From the NCBI GenBank assembly GCA_028285205.1, contig JANQQA010000047.1, forward strand, positions 1-64,000: a DNA stretch of 64,000 nt, given 5' to 3'. The position numbers and the translations under genes are program-made. The notes under the pieces were generated by a model that made no database searches, was not told the origin of the DNA, and was given only the letters and a program-made list of their open reading frames with translations. Source of the stretch: Bythopirellula sp. (GTDB lineage Bacteria > Planctomycetota > Planctomycetia > Pirellulales > Lacipirellulaceae). This document shows positions 33,798 to 42,411 of this stretch, piece after piece (the stretch's first letter is position 1; each line of letters begins with the position of its first letter).

Positions 33798-34763
33798 ATG
33801 GATCGACGTAGATTTTCCAAGGTACTCGTGGTTGGCTCTGCAATCACGGGTACCACGATGCTGAGGCGGGCTTCGGCGCAAACGACGCAAGAGGAAGTTG
33901 CGACGAGCTCTGCAAGTCCTCCCTTGCGGCGCAATCCGATTGCCGTTTCGACGTATTCCTTCTGGCGGTTCAAGAAGGATTCGAAGCTGTCGATCGAGCG
34001 CTGCATTGACGAAGCGGCGCGGATGGGATTCGACGGTGTCGAGATCCTGCACATCCAAATGGAGAGCGAAGAACCGGGCTATCTGCAAAGACTCAAGCAG
34101 CGAGCCTTCGTCAACGGCTTGGACTTGTGCGGGTTCAGTACTCATCAGGGATTCGTCTCACCGGATGAAGAGAAACGCCAACAGAATATTGATAAGACGA
34201 TCAAAACGATCGAGTTGGCTTATCAATTGGGCATCCCAACCATGCGCGTGAACACAGGGCGTTGGGGCACTACCAAGAGCTTTGACGCGCTGATGGCCAA
34301 TCGAGGCATCGAGCCGACGTTGCCTGGCTACGACGACGAAGATGGGTTCAAGTGGGTGATCGACTCGCTCGAGAAGTGCCTGCCCACCGCCGAAAAGTGC
34401 GGCGTCACACTCGGCCTTGAGAATCACTGGGGCTTGGGGCGCACACCTGAAGGTGTACTGCGGATCGTCAATGCGATCGATTCGCCTTGGCTACAGTGCA
34501 CGCTCGACACGGGGAACTTCTTGGAAGACCCGTACGACAAGCTCGAACAGATGGCACCTAAGACGGTCTTTGTGCAAGCGAAGACTTACTACGGCGGGGG
34601 CCTCTGGTACGAACTCGATCTGGACTATCCGCGAATCGCCAAGATGCTCAAGAAGCACAACTACGGTGGCTACATCTCGCTGGAATTCGAAGGGGAGGCC
34701 GACTGGCAGAAGGCGATTCCGAAGAGCTTGGCTCTACTTCGCGACGCGTTTGTGGCAAGCTAA
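33798..34763 (+). CDS. Sugar phosphate isomerase/epimerase-like TIM-barrel protein (Tat-type leader)
   Basis: The product has 321 residues. The N-terminus MDRRRFSKVLVVGSAITG is a Tat-like signal. The xylose isomerase-like TIM barrel shows AVSTYSFWRFKK, EAARMGFDGVEILHIQME, KTIELAYQLGIPTMRVNTG, GVTLGLENHWGLG, QCTLDTGNFLED and GYISLEFEGE. The Glu, His and Asp residues of these motifs are typical metal ligands. It likely isomerises or epimerises a (keto)sugar made by the upstream oxidoreductase. The gene ends 4 bases into the convergent GGDEF gene. Confidence 0.9.
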   Translation: MDRRRFSKVLVVGSAITGTTMLRRASAQTTQEEVATSSASPPLRRNPIAVSTYSFWRFKKDSKLSIERCIDEAARMGFDGVEILHIQMESEEPGYLQRLKQRAFVNGLDLCGFSTHQGFVSPDEEKRQQNIDKTIKTIELAYQLGIPTMRVNTGRWGTTKSFDALMANRGIEPTLPGYDDEDGFKWVIDSLEKCLPTAEKCGVTLGLENHWGLGRTPEGVLRIVNAIDSPWLQCTLDTGNFLEDPYDKLEQMAPKTVFVQAKTYYGGGLWYELDLDYPRIAKMLKKHNYGGYISLEFEGEADWQKAIPKSLALLRDAFVAS

Positions 34764-36271
34764 TCGCGCTGCGATTGTAGTTCAGCTGTCGGTGCGTCTT
34801 CGGCCACCTTCTGGCACTCTTGGCCATCGTGGTAGCTGACTGCGTTGCCCCCCTCGGCAGAGGACGATTTCAGCGCCACTTCGACTCGCTGCAAAGCGGA
34901 CCCTGGATGCTCATCACCCAGCACTTCCACCGCGCCAATGCTCACCGCGTAACTTAACGAAGCGTATTTCGCATCGGAGTATTGAGATGCGTTTGCTCGT
35001 AAGCGGGTGAGCGGGACCAAAGCGTTTGTAAGATCCGTCGCAGGCAGCAGGATGCCCAGGCTATTTTCGTCGAACCGCGCGATCAGGTCAGTGTCACGAA
35101 GCACCGAACTGGCGAGTTTTGAAATCGTCGCGAGCAGGCTCTTGCGAGCGTGCGCGTCGTGAACCGTATCGTCAAGATCCTCATTGAACTCGACTATCGC
35201 CAGACTAAGTTTCGTGCCATAGCGATTCCGCTCGGCGGCCCGACGGCGTAGCTCCTCCAGAAACACCTTCTGAGATGGCAGACCCGTCACTTCGTCGGTG
35301 TAAGGGTCGGAACCGCCGCGAGAGTCGCCGCTCTTCGTTTGATCTTTGATTTCGGTGGCCATGCCATTGCCAAATTGTTGGCACGTGCTTCCGTCGTGAA
35401 AGTGCACGCGATTTCTGCCTGCTTCCTTCGAGCTGTACAAGGCCGCGTCGGCGCGTTGCACAAATGCGGTCGCATCTTCTCCTTCGCGAATCTGAGCAAT
35501 GCCGACACTGACGGTTAATCGTAAGATCAGCCCGTTGAACGGAAATCTGGAAGATTCAATCAGCGCGCGAATCCGCTCGGCCACCTCTTTGGCCAGTTCG
35601 ATATTTGTTTCCGATAGCACGACCGCGAATTCCTCGCCTCCGTATCTGGCGATCAAATCGGCTTCGCGAACGGTATTGGCAAGTTCGTCCGCAACGGCAC
35701 GCAGCACCGCGTCGCCTGCCTGGTGACCGTAGCGGTCGTTGAACTTCTTGAAGTAGTCGATGTCCAACAAGACCAGCGAGAGGTCCTTCGCGTTTCGGTT
35801 CCAATCAGCGATGCGCCGAGCTAACTCAAATTCGTAGGCGCGTCGGTTTGCGACGCCGGTCAGAGAGTCGGTAAGGACGTCCTTTTTGTGGGCTTCAGTC
35901 AAATGATCCATAGCTATACGCCATCGATCGCTCAATGCACCCACGATCACTCCAATCAACACTAACGTGGCCGCCCACAGCAGAAACACGGCTAGCGTCA
36001 TCAACGGAATGCCATCGACAGCCTCTGCATTGAGGTTGGGGACGAAGATAATCAGCGAGGACAGAATGCATAGGAGCGCCATCAGCCGTGCTCGCTGTCG
36101 ACCCTGCAGCGCCCCAGTCAGCACGACCGGGACATAAAACAAGTGCAATAGCACTGGCGTTTCGACCGAGTAGTAGCCCATCAACGCGCTCACGCCGAAC
36201 ACGAGCGCGATCAAGGCCGTCTCGAGCAACGGATGGCGAATTTGCGAGTGGTTTTGAATGTCTTCTGGCAC
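34760..36271 (-). CDS. Membrane diguanylate cyclase with tandem GGDEF domains (second degenerate)
   Basis: The product has 503 residues and a GTG start. Four or so hydrophobic spans (about 15-110) lead to a GGDEF domain with metal-binding DIDYFKKFND (170-179), the active site GGEEF at 211-215 and an inhibitory I-site RxxD (202-205) in the right spacing. A second GGDEF-like domain follows (DEVTGLPSQKVFLEE). Its active site has become DENSL (401-405), but its I-site R392-x-x-D395 is kept. Both domains end with a similar HDG-containing segment, indicating duplication. The first should make c-di-GMP; the second may only bind it. It is next to pilus genes. Confidence 0.92.
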   Translation of the reverse strand: MPEDIQNHSQIRHPLLETALIALVFGVSALMGYYSVETPVLLHLFYVPVVLTGALQGRQRARLMALLCILSSLIIFVPNLNAEAVDGIPLMTLAVFLLWAATLVLIGVIVGALSDRWRIAMDHLTEAHKKDVLTDSLTGVANRRAYEFELARRIADWNRNAKDLSLVLLDIDYFKKFNDRYGHQAGDAVLRAVADELANTVREADLIARYGGEEFAVVLSETNIELAKEVAERIRALIESSRFPFNGLILRLTVSVGIAQIREGEDATAFVQRADAALYSSKEAGRNRVHFHDGSTCQQFGNGMATEIKDQTKSGDSRGGSDPYTDEVTGLPSQKVFLEELRRRAAERNRYGTKLSLAIVEFNEDLDDTVHDAHARKSLLATISKLASSVLRDTDLIARFDENSLGILLPATDLTNALVPLTRLRANASQYSDAKYASLSYAVSIGAVEVLGDEHPGSALQRVEVALKSSSAEGGNAVSYHDGQECQKVAEDAPTAELQSQRD

Positions 36272-36906
36272 GCTAAAATTCGATTTGGTTTGTTTGCGAA
36301 AGTCGACTTGCGAAGTGATTCGGATTCCGATGATCGGAGACGGAGCGGTACGTGTTGTCTGTCTTCTAGAGCGTAGGTCGCATAGCGTGGGGCGGCACTA
36401 AAAACACGCAATTTGATTGCATTCCACGCTCATACTGCACCCATAGTGAAGCTGCAGATTGGTAGCCACTCGGAGAATAGCCATAAGTGGCACAACCCCC
36501 GGCTCCCCCTGGTAGCGGTATACGGTTCGTATCGATTGTGCGCGATAAGTACGGTGCATGCTGCTTCAAGCGATGTGCCCGACCACATTCACAAAGAAAT
36601 CGGCCTAGCTGGCGATGACGTCCCCACGGTAAGTTGCTGTCACCCAGGTACCGCCAGTTCACCGCCGTAGCCTGCTCAACACTCAGCAGTCTCTGGGGCG
36701 AAACCATGTGAACCAACGGTCAACTTGATGGGAATTGCTTATCGAGGAATCGGCGTCTGGCTTTTTGTTTTGCCACGCGGAATCCACCCGCTTACAATCA
36801 CGGCTAGCGTCTGATCACCAACGGTCTGAACGTAGAGATTCTTGTTCTGAATTCTGCTCATCGATGATTCTTAAGCGGCAGTTTTGTCTACCTCCGGAGA
36901 ACACAC
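36272..36906. other. Intergenic region, no supported gene
   Basis: About 630 bases lie between the divergent GGDEF gene and the repeat-rich exported protein. A 116-codon minus-strand frame at 36366-36716 has no recognisable motif, high Cys/Pro/Arg scatter and no ribosome binding site. I see no RNA gene or repeat. The start of the exported-protein gene has only a weak purine stretch (CCGGAG) before ATG 36907. Confidence 0.5.
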
Positions 36907-38454
36907 ATGAAAGCTTTGCTACGCAGTAAGCGACCTCGCACAATCTCATTCACTCGGCACACCAATTCCAAAAGACTCCACCTTGAGTGCCTCGAAAACA
37001 AGAATCTGCTCGCCGGCGACGTTACGGCCGCGATCGTGGGCGGCGATTTGGTCCTCACCGGCGACGCGGTGGACAATTCGTTTTTCCTCCGTCGAGACAA
37101 CAGCCTCCCCAGTCCCGGACCGGGAGATCTCGTCGTGGTGGGCTTTAACGGGACGACAATCAATGGTGTGACGGCGGACATCAGCAGCGGACTCTCCGAG
37201 GTGCCGTTGAGTGTCTCAGGTGATGTGATCGCCGATCTGAGCCAAGGTAGCGACCTCCTGGGAGATTCGTTCACAGTTGGCACAAGCACCGCCGCCCCGT
37301 TTGGTCAGTTAGAACTGCTCGGCAGTATCGTCGTCGATGGTGGTACCGGCGATGTCAGCCTCAGTCTGAACAATGTCAACGTTGCCGGAGACGTTACCTA
37401 CTCGGATGCCTCGGGAGCACTGCAGTCGAGTGTGCTCGCTGAGGACTCGATTATCGGCGGCGACTTTATTTCGCAGACGCGAGCCGCCAGCAATGAAATC
37501 GGCGCCGACGATACGACCATCAGCGGCGATATGATTTTCCTCGTCGACAATGCGGCGAGTGACTCTTTTGTGACAAACACCGCCGCGACAATCGCCGGAG
37601 ACTTCCGCTTCGAGTCCAACGCCGTCACCACCACGACCAGACACGATGGCTCGAGCGTGGGCGACGACCTGATCATCATCACCGGCGATGGCGAGGACTT
37701 CATCGACCTGAACCAGACGACCGCGCTGGTCGGCAACACTATCGGCGACGATCTGCGGATCTTGACCGGCGGTGGCAACGACGAAATCATCCTGACGAAC
37801 ATTAACATCGGCGACGACCTGCAGTATCGCGGCGGCGACGGGGACGACGAGTTCTTCTTTGAACCGGTCGGCGTCACGAACGTCGTCGGAGATGATCTCT
37901 ACGCCACCGGTGGCGATGGTGACGATGGCATCGGCATCGAAGACGTCACCATCGGCGACAAACTCCGCGTCAGTGGCGGCGCTGGCGATGACGTCGCGGC
38001 CGTGACCAACACGATCGTCGGTCGATCCACGCTGATCAGCCTCGGTACCGGCTCGAATGAGGCGTCTGTCGAGGAATCAAATGCTGGACTCGCCCTCACG
38101 ATCGTGGGACGTGGCACCAACGATATTTCCTTGGACGGGGTCGACGCGTCGCACTTTGTCACGATCATCACCTCCAGTGGTGATGACAGCGTCAGTCTGA
38201 ACGCGGTGAACACACATTCCGCGTTGGTTGCCACCAAAGCAGGTAACGACGAGGTCGAGATCACCGAGTCGGTATTCGACTATCTGTTTGTGCTGCTGGG
38301 CAGTGGCGACGACACACTGACGCTGGAAGGCGTGACCGTCGAGCGGTTTGCTCTGCTCAGCGGCGGTTGCGGCACGGGAGATGAACTCGTCGACAACGGC
38401 GATAACGACATCAATTTCGCCATCGACTTCGCTTTCGAGACCGGCACGATCTGA
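36907..38454 (+). CDS. Large secreted acidic repeat protein with planctomycete LEPR-like leader
   Basis: The product has 515 residues. Near residue 28 it has HLECLENKNLLAGDV, a variant of the 'L.LE.LE.R.LLAGD' leader found on large planctomycete exported proteins. The rest is acidic, glycine/aspartate rich and built of repeated strands such as 'GDDLIIITGDGEDFI', 'GDDLRILTGGGNDEI' and 'GDDLYATGGDGDDGI', suggesting a beta-helix with calcium-binding turns like RTX-type sequences. It has few Lys and no enzyme motif, so a surface or matrix/adhesion role is likely. It ends at a strong terminator (38475-38510). It sits between the GGDEF gene and the minor pilin operon, which would fit a surface-attachment locus. 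Confidence 0.8.
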   Translation: MKALLRSKRPRTISFTRHTNSKRLHLECLENKNLLAGDVTAAIVGGDLVLTGDAVDNSFFLRRDNSLPSPGPGDLVVVGFNGTTINGVTADISSGLSEVPLSVSGDVIADLSQGSDLLGDSFTVGTSTAAPFGQLELLGSIVVDGGTGDVSLSLNNVNVAGDVTYSDASGALQSSVLAEDSIIGGDFISQTRAASNEIGADDTTISGDMIFLVDNAASDSFVTNTAATIAGDFRFESNAVTTTTRHDGSSVGDDLIIITGDGEDFIDLNQTTALVGNTIGDDLRILTGGGNDEIILTNINIGDDLQYRGGDGDDEFFFEPVGVTNVVGDDLYATGGDGDDGIGIEDVTIGDKLRVSGGAGDDVAAVTNTIVGRSTLISLGTGSNEASVEESNAGLALTIVGRGTNDISLDGVDASHFVTIITSSGDDSVSLNAVNTHSALVATKAGNDEVEITESVFDYLFVLLGSGDDTLTLEGVTVERFALLSGGCGTGDELVDNGDNDINFAIDFAFETGTI

Positions 38455-38474
38455 CTAGTTCAACAGCAATCGAC

Positions 38475-38510
38475 ACTCCCTCAGCCCAAGTTCGGGTTGA
38501 GGGAGTTTTT
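38475..38510 (+). terminator. Rho-independent terminator
   Basis: CTCCCTCAGCCC (38476-38487) pairs with GGGTTGAGGGAG (38494-38505), with one G-T pair, around a 6-base loop, and is followed by TTTTT (38506-38510). It ends the transcript of the repeat-rich exported protein. The convergent pilin gene stops 10 bases later. Confidence 0.85.
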
Positions 38511-38519
38511 CATGCGCGG

Positions 38520-39503
38520 CTACGGCACGGCGACCCGCTGCCAGCTGCCAGGACTGATGACAAATGGGCCCGTTCCGCCAGTGCTGATGTACGTACCGTA
38601 CACGCGATACTGAAGAGAGTTATTCGAATCGGCGTTCCACCAGCCCACGCCGCCACGGATGAGGTGCGAGTTCGTTTGGGTCGCACCTCCCTCATAGTGC
38701 ACGATCGCACAGTTGCCGCCGCCCGTTTGCTCCATCACGAAACAATATCCGACACCGGGCGTGAGCCCCGTGGCGGTCGACAAGTGGAACGGGTGGTATG
38801 CAGGACTCCCGTTGGGCGGCAGCGCCGATTCTGGAATGGCCTGCGCTTCCAGCAACGTTGCCGGCTCGCCATTGATGTCGCTTGAGTAAAGCTTGAAATC
38901 CATCGTCGCGGAGACGGCGCCATGCCCTTCCAGGTAAATGTCGATGCGATCGATACTCCAACTCGTGGCTTCTGCCGGCAGATCAGGAACAAAGTACTGT
39001 CCCAGAAACACTGAGGAATTTACGTTTTCGTTTGTGTTGAAACCCGTGAAGCTCTTCAGTAGCTGCTGCGACGATTGGCTTTCGGATGTTGCGCCTTGCG
39101 CGTAGGTCACACTGTAACGGTACTCCGCGGTTCCGCAACGCCCGATCCCCTGGATCTCCACCTCCTGGGTACTGTCGTTTCCCAGGTTGTTGTCCGTATT
39201 GTCGAGGAAGCGGAAGATGATGTCTTCCGTGCTACCCATCGGGTTTCTGACGTTTTCGTCTCCGTGGTTGTAGTTGTCGCGCCAGTTTGGGTCGAGATCG
39301 ATCGCCGCCATTGCCATTTCCACGCCACTCTGAGCCAATTGGCGGGCATAGGCGCGTTCGTTTTGCGCAGTGGCTGATTTCAGTTCCAATCGCGACAGAT
39401 GGATCGAGGTCAAGCCAATCAAGGACACGATCACGGCGGTGCCCAGCACCGCGACGTACACCGAGCCGTGCCGTGCTTCGGGCTGTCGTGTGGAAGAGAA
39501 CAT
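38520..39503 (-). CDS. PilX-like minor pilus assembly protein
   Basis: The product has 327 residues. The N-terminus (SVYVAVLGTAVIVSLIGLTS) is a hydrophobic helix without a clear prepilin cleavage site, followed by RAYARQLAQSGVEMAMAAID, as in PilX/GspK-type proteins encoded after prepilins. The C-terminal part is a beta-rich choice-of-anchor-like domain with SWSIDRIDIYLEGHGAV. The start at ATG 39503 overlaps the upstream prepilin stop as TGATG, so the pair is translationally coupled. It is the last gene of the minor-pilin operon and is expected at the pilus tip or base. Confidence 0.75.
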   Translation of the reverse strand: MFSSTRQPEARHGSVYVAVLGTAVIVSLIGLTSIHLSRLELKSATAQNERAYARQLAQSGVEMAMAAIDLDPNWRDNYNHGDENVRNPMGSTEDIIFRFLDNTDNNLGNDSTQEVEIQGIGRCGTAEYRYSVTYAQGATSESQSSQQLLKSFTGFNTNENVNSSVFLGQYFVPDLPAEATSWSIDRIDIYLEGHGAVSATMDFKLYSSDINGEPATLLEAQAIPESALPPNGSPAYHPFHLSTATGLTPGVGYCFVMEQTGGGNCAIVHYEGGATQTNSHLIRGGVGWWNADSNNSLQYRVYGTYISTGGTGPFVISPGSWQRVAVP

Positions 39504-40138
39504 CAATTCGGATCCTCCACGTGGTTGATAAGATTGGTGACCCCACGCGCCGTTTGCGCTGGTGTGCCTACGGAAAGACTCGTCTCGATCAACGATACGA
39601 CGGTCGTGTCCACGGTCGGTGCTTGCTCGAGCGCCCCATCCTTGGAACGTAATCCGATCCTTGTTGTCACGGTGCTATCGGGCGCTGTGACCGTGACCGT
39701 GATCCGCTTCAACCCCGTGTCGTAGGCCAACCAGACGTTCCCATTGATCCGCTCTGCCCAGAAAACTGTTACGCTCCGCCTCCAACCGGTGTACTCTGGC
39801 AGTGCATTACCCGTACGATCTTGTACCGTTGTCGTCGACCAGTTGTGGTAGTCGCCCACGTCGTCGAAGTCTTCCCGAGTGACACTCGCTTCGCCAGCGT
39901 TAGTGCTGTTCGCACCGCTGTCGTCCTCGGGGTCAAGATAGGGCAGCGCTATGATCTCGGCCAGCAATCCTTCGGCGAGCAGCGGGCCATCCACCAACGT
40001 GCTGCTGACCGCCTTCGTGCGGACCGACGCGCCCAGCAGTGACACCGAGCCCACCACCAGCAGCCCGACGAGCAGCGAGGAGGACACGACCTCGACGAGG
40101 GACGTCGCATTTCGATTCATATTGCGGGTTCGATTCAT
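39503..40138 (-). CDS. PilV-like minor prepilin
   Basis: The product has 211 residues. After a short basic leader (MNRTRNMNRNA) comes TSLVEVVSSSLLVGLLVVGS, a prepilin-like helix with the conserved Glu5. It lacks the usual Gly-Phe at the cut site (Ala-Thr here), so its processing is uncertain. The rest is a small beta-rich domain with ENGEADV-free, variable sequence and no other motif. A second ATG at 40120 is possible. It lies 12 bases after the PilW-like gene and is coupled to the PilX-like gene. Confidence 0.75.
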   Translation of the reverse strand: MNRTRNMNRNATSLVEVVSSSLLVGLLVVGSVSLLGASVRTKAVSSTLVDGPLLAEGLLAEIIALPYLDPEDDSGANSTNAGEASVTREDFDDVGDYHNWSTTTVQDRTGNALPEYTGWRRSVTVFWAERINGNVWLAYDTGLKRITVTVTAPDSTVTTRIGLRSKDGALEQAPTVDTTVVSLIETSLSVGTPAQTARGVTNLINHVEDPN

Positions 40139-40150
40139 GACTAGCCGCCA

Positions 40151-41929
40151 CTACGGACTGGGATCGGGTTCAATGGCAATTGTTATCGTGCGATACTCTT
40201 CACTCTTTGTAATTGTGAAGTCCGCAGTTCCCGAACTTCCGGCACTACTTTGAATCTGGTAAGCAGCTGCTCCAGAGCACGAGCTGCTACCACCACCACT
40301 TTCATCGCAGGTGATCGTCGTATGATCCGTCATGCCAGCGTCATCGACATTGATGTCGTCGTCGTCGAAACCGCCGATGCGCAGAATCATGCAGTTGTCT
40401 TCGGTCGTCGTTACGGCACTCGTTGCGGCGCTGCTAGATTTACCTTCACTCGTGGCATCGTCATTGATTGGGTTGGCTGGATTGTGGCCGGTAAACCGCA
40501 TGATCCAGCCATAGGCCTGTTCGCTACTGCCCCAATCGAAAGTGTAGTTGGAAGGCTCCGACGAGCCTGCGAGTCGCCACCAAACGCCCAACGTCATTTT
40601 CTCATCGTCGTCTGAGAGCATGTAAAGCTCCGTCCAGCCGCTCGCCGCGGGCGAGAGGGTTTCTTCGCCATCAGTCACTAAGGCGGCTATCAGCAGGTCG
40701 CCATTCGCAACGCCTGGTGGTGTGTCGATCGTAATCGTGTCGGTATTGCTGCCTTCAATTTGTTCCGTGAACTCTTCAAAAACGATGCCGGCTTCGGGGG
40801 TCTCGGTATCGTCCCCCGCGCCCGCACCCCACTCGAGAGCGCGTTGCATGATCGTGAGACCATCAGTGTTGAGCGTGGTGACGTCAAAGCTGCTCTCGCC
40901 CCACGGAAGCTGACACCGCCGTCCTGCGGCCGCGCTGCTGTCGGCGAGTTCATCCCCCGCGTCGAGAATCAGCAGCGTTGGAAACTGCAAGACGGAGCTG
41001 AAGTCCGCGATGGTCGCGGCGTCCGGCGCGAGCGTCGAATTCGTCCACTTCGTCGACAGGTCAGCAGTTGAGACGGTCAGTTCTCCCTGAGCAAAGCCCT
41101 GAGTGATGTAGTGCGTGTCGTTCACGATCTCGATCGTTGCTTGCGACGCAACGTACGCCGTCAGACTGACGTAGAAACCAAGAGTTGCCGCGTGTGCGTG
41201 CGATTCGGTGACGACCCCGATCGCCGCATCGTTGAGCTTGGTGCTCAGCGTACCTGCGTTGCACTGGCCAGAGACGTACACAACCGTCGCTTCGGCCAAC
41301 TCCGTATCAAACTCCGCCTGCGTGGCTTCCTGCGAGATGACGGTTACGTCGTAGCCCCAACCTTCCATCAGATCGATGCGATCTTGTTCGGCGGCCGTTG
41401 GGGTACCCAGTCCGCCATCGCCATCGGCATATTGTCCCGAGACAAACAAGATGATCGGCAACGACGTCGTACCCTCAATCAGCCGGGTCGCCCAGGCGAG
41501 AGAAAACGACTGAACTTTCTCGGCTATTTTTTCCGTCTTACCGTTATACGTGTGATCCAAGTCCGATCCGGCGACCCCCGACCAGTAGTAGCGAATGGTC
41601 TCGGGGACGGTATCACCATCGCGATCAGGCACCGTCATCGTGACCGAGGTGTTGGTCAATTCCGAAATCGTCACCGCGGAATGCAGATCGTGGTTGATCT
41701 GCTCAATAACACGATTGGTCTCGTTGGCCGTCGCGAGCGACCCCGACTCAACGTCGAGTGTCTCACTGGCGATGAAGATGGCTGAAGCCAGCCCCGCGAC
41801 CAGCACCGTCGACGCGGCGGATGCGATGACGACTTCCAGCAGTGAAAACCCTGCATGCTGCCGCAGTTTTTCTCGTAATGACTTCACGCAAACCTCGTGG
41901 AATCTGACGCAGCTGTGATCAACGCTCAC
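40151..41929 (-). CDS. PilW-like prepilin with inserted ThuA/GATase1-like domain and C-terminal beta domain
   Basis: The product has 592 residues. The prepilin motif GFSLLEVVIASAASTVLVAG follows a leader that is 27 residues long from GTG 41929 or 13 from GTG 41887. GTG 41929 overlaps the previous stop (GTGA), so it is preferred. Residues about 158-372 look like a flavodoxin-type/ThuA-like domain: LPIILFVSGQYADGD, LMEGWGYDVTVISQ, VVYVSGQ, IGVVTESHAH, ITQGF and LLILDAG. Residues 378-592 form a beta-rich domain (GDLLIAALVTDGEE, YGWIMRFTGHNP). Ordinary PilW proteins are about 300 residues, so both extra domains are notable. They would be displayed outside. Confidence 0.82.
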   Translation of the reverse strand: MSVDHSCVRFHEVCVKSLREKLRQHAGFSLLEVVIASAASTVLVAGLASAIFIASETLDVESGSLATANETNRVIEQINHDLHSAVTISELTNTSVTMTVPDRDGDTVPETIRYYWSGVAGSDLDHTYNGKTEKIAEKVQSFSLAWATRLIEGTTSLPIILFVSGQYADGDGGLGTPTAAEQDRIDLMEGWGYDVTVISQEATQAEFDTELAEATVVYVSGQCNAGTLSTKLNDAAIGVVTESHAHAATLGFYVSLTAYVASQATIEIVNDTHYITQGFAQGELTVSTADLSTKWTNSTLAPDAATIADFSSVLQFPTLLILDAGDELADSSAAAGRRCQLPWGESSFDVTTLNTDGLTIMQRALEWGAGAGDDTETPEAGIVFEEFTEQIEGSNTDTITIDTPPGVANGDLLIAALVTDGEETLSPAASGWTELYMLSDDDEKMTLGVWWRLAGSSEPSNYTFDWGSSEQAYGWIMRFTGHNPANPINDDATSEGKSSSAATSAVTTTEDNCMILRIGGFDDDDINVDDAGMTDHTTITCDESGGGSSSCSGAAAYQIQSSAGSSGTADFTITKSEEYRTITIAIEPDPSP

Positions 41930-42390
41930 AACACATCGGCCTCGCCGTTTTCCTCAAGCTCAACGGTCTTCTGCACACTGCCCGCCTGCACGACAATGGT
42001 GCCATCCGAGTCGGGACGCCCATACATGTCAAACACCACGACCGCGTCACCGCCGAGCGAAGCGCTCACCAGCGTCGCAGAAAACGGGTTCTTAGAAAGA
42101 CTAGTCACAAATGCATTGGCACTGTTGTTGACATCGGCAACACCCACGAGCGTGTAGGAGTTGGTCTCCGTGCTGAACTGCACGGTCCGGCTTTGACTGC
42201 TTCGCTGCGCTTCACTGCGGGCGTAGTGCAGGTCATGCACGACGCGTTTGGCGGCCATCTCGGCCTGGTAACTGGCGATCGAGGCGAAGTAACTCGGCGC
42301 GGCCACACCCGCCAGGATGCCCATCAGTAGGACTGTGATGACCACCTCGATATAGGTAAATCCGCGCTGGAGCTGCGTCTTCGATAGCAT
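41926..42390 (-). CDS. FimT/GspH-like minor prepilin
   Basis: The product has 154 residues. RGFTYIEVVITVLLMGILAGVAAPSY is a clear prepilin N-terminus with Gly-Phe and Glu5. It is followed by AAKRVVHDLHYARSEAQRSS and FDMYGRPDSDG, as in FimT/GspH pseudopilins. It is assembled into the fibre or initiates it. Its stop overlaps the next start by 4 bases (GTGA), and its start lies 21 bases after the HD-GYP gene, so HD-GYP, FimT-, PilW-, PilV- and PilX-like genes form one operon. Confidence 0.88.
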   Translation of the reverse strand: MLSKTQLQRGFTYIEVVITVLLMGILAGVAAPSYFASIASYQAEMAAKRVVHDLHYARSEAQRSSQSRTVQFSTETNSYTLVGVADVNNSANAFVTSLSKNPFSATLVSASLGGDAVVVFDMYGRPDSDGTIVVQAGSVQKTVELEENGEADVL

Positions 42391-42411
42391 GCGAATCCCA
42401 CCGGTGTGATG

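Noticed and set aside
36366-36716. 116-codon minus-strand frame
   Set aside because: No recognisable domain, no ribosome binding site, lies in the intergenic gap before the repeat protein.
41111-41785. 224-codon frame opposite the PilW-like gene
   Set aside because: Antisense shadow of the prepilin gene; composition is Arg-rich and featureless.
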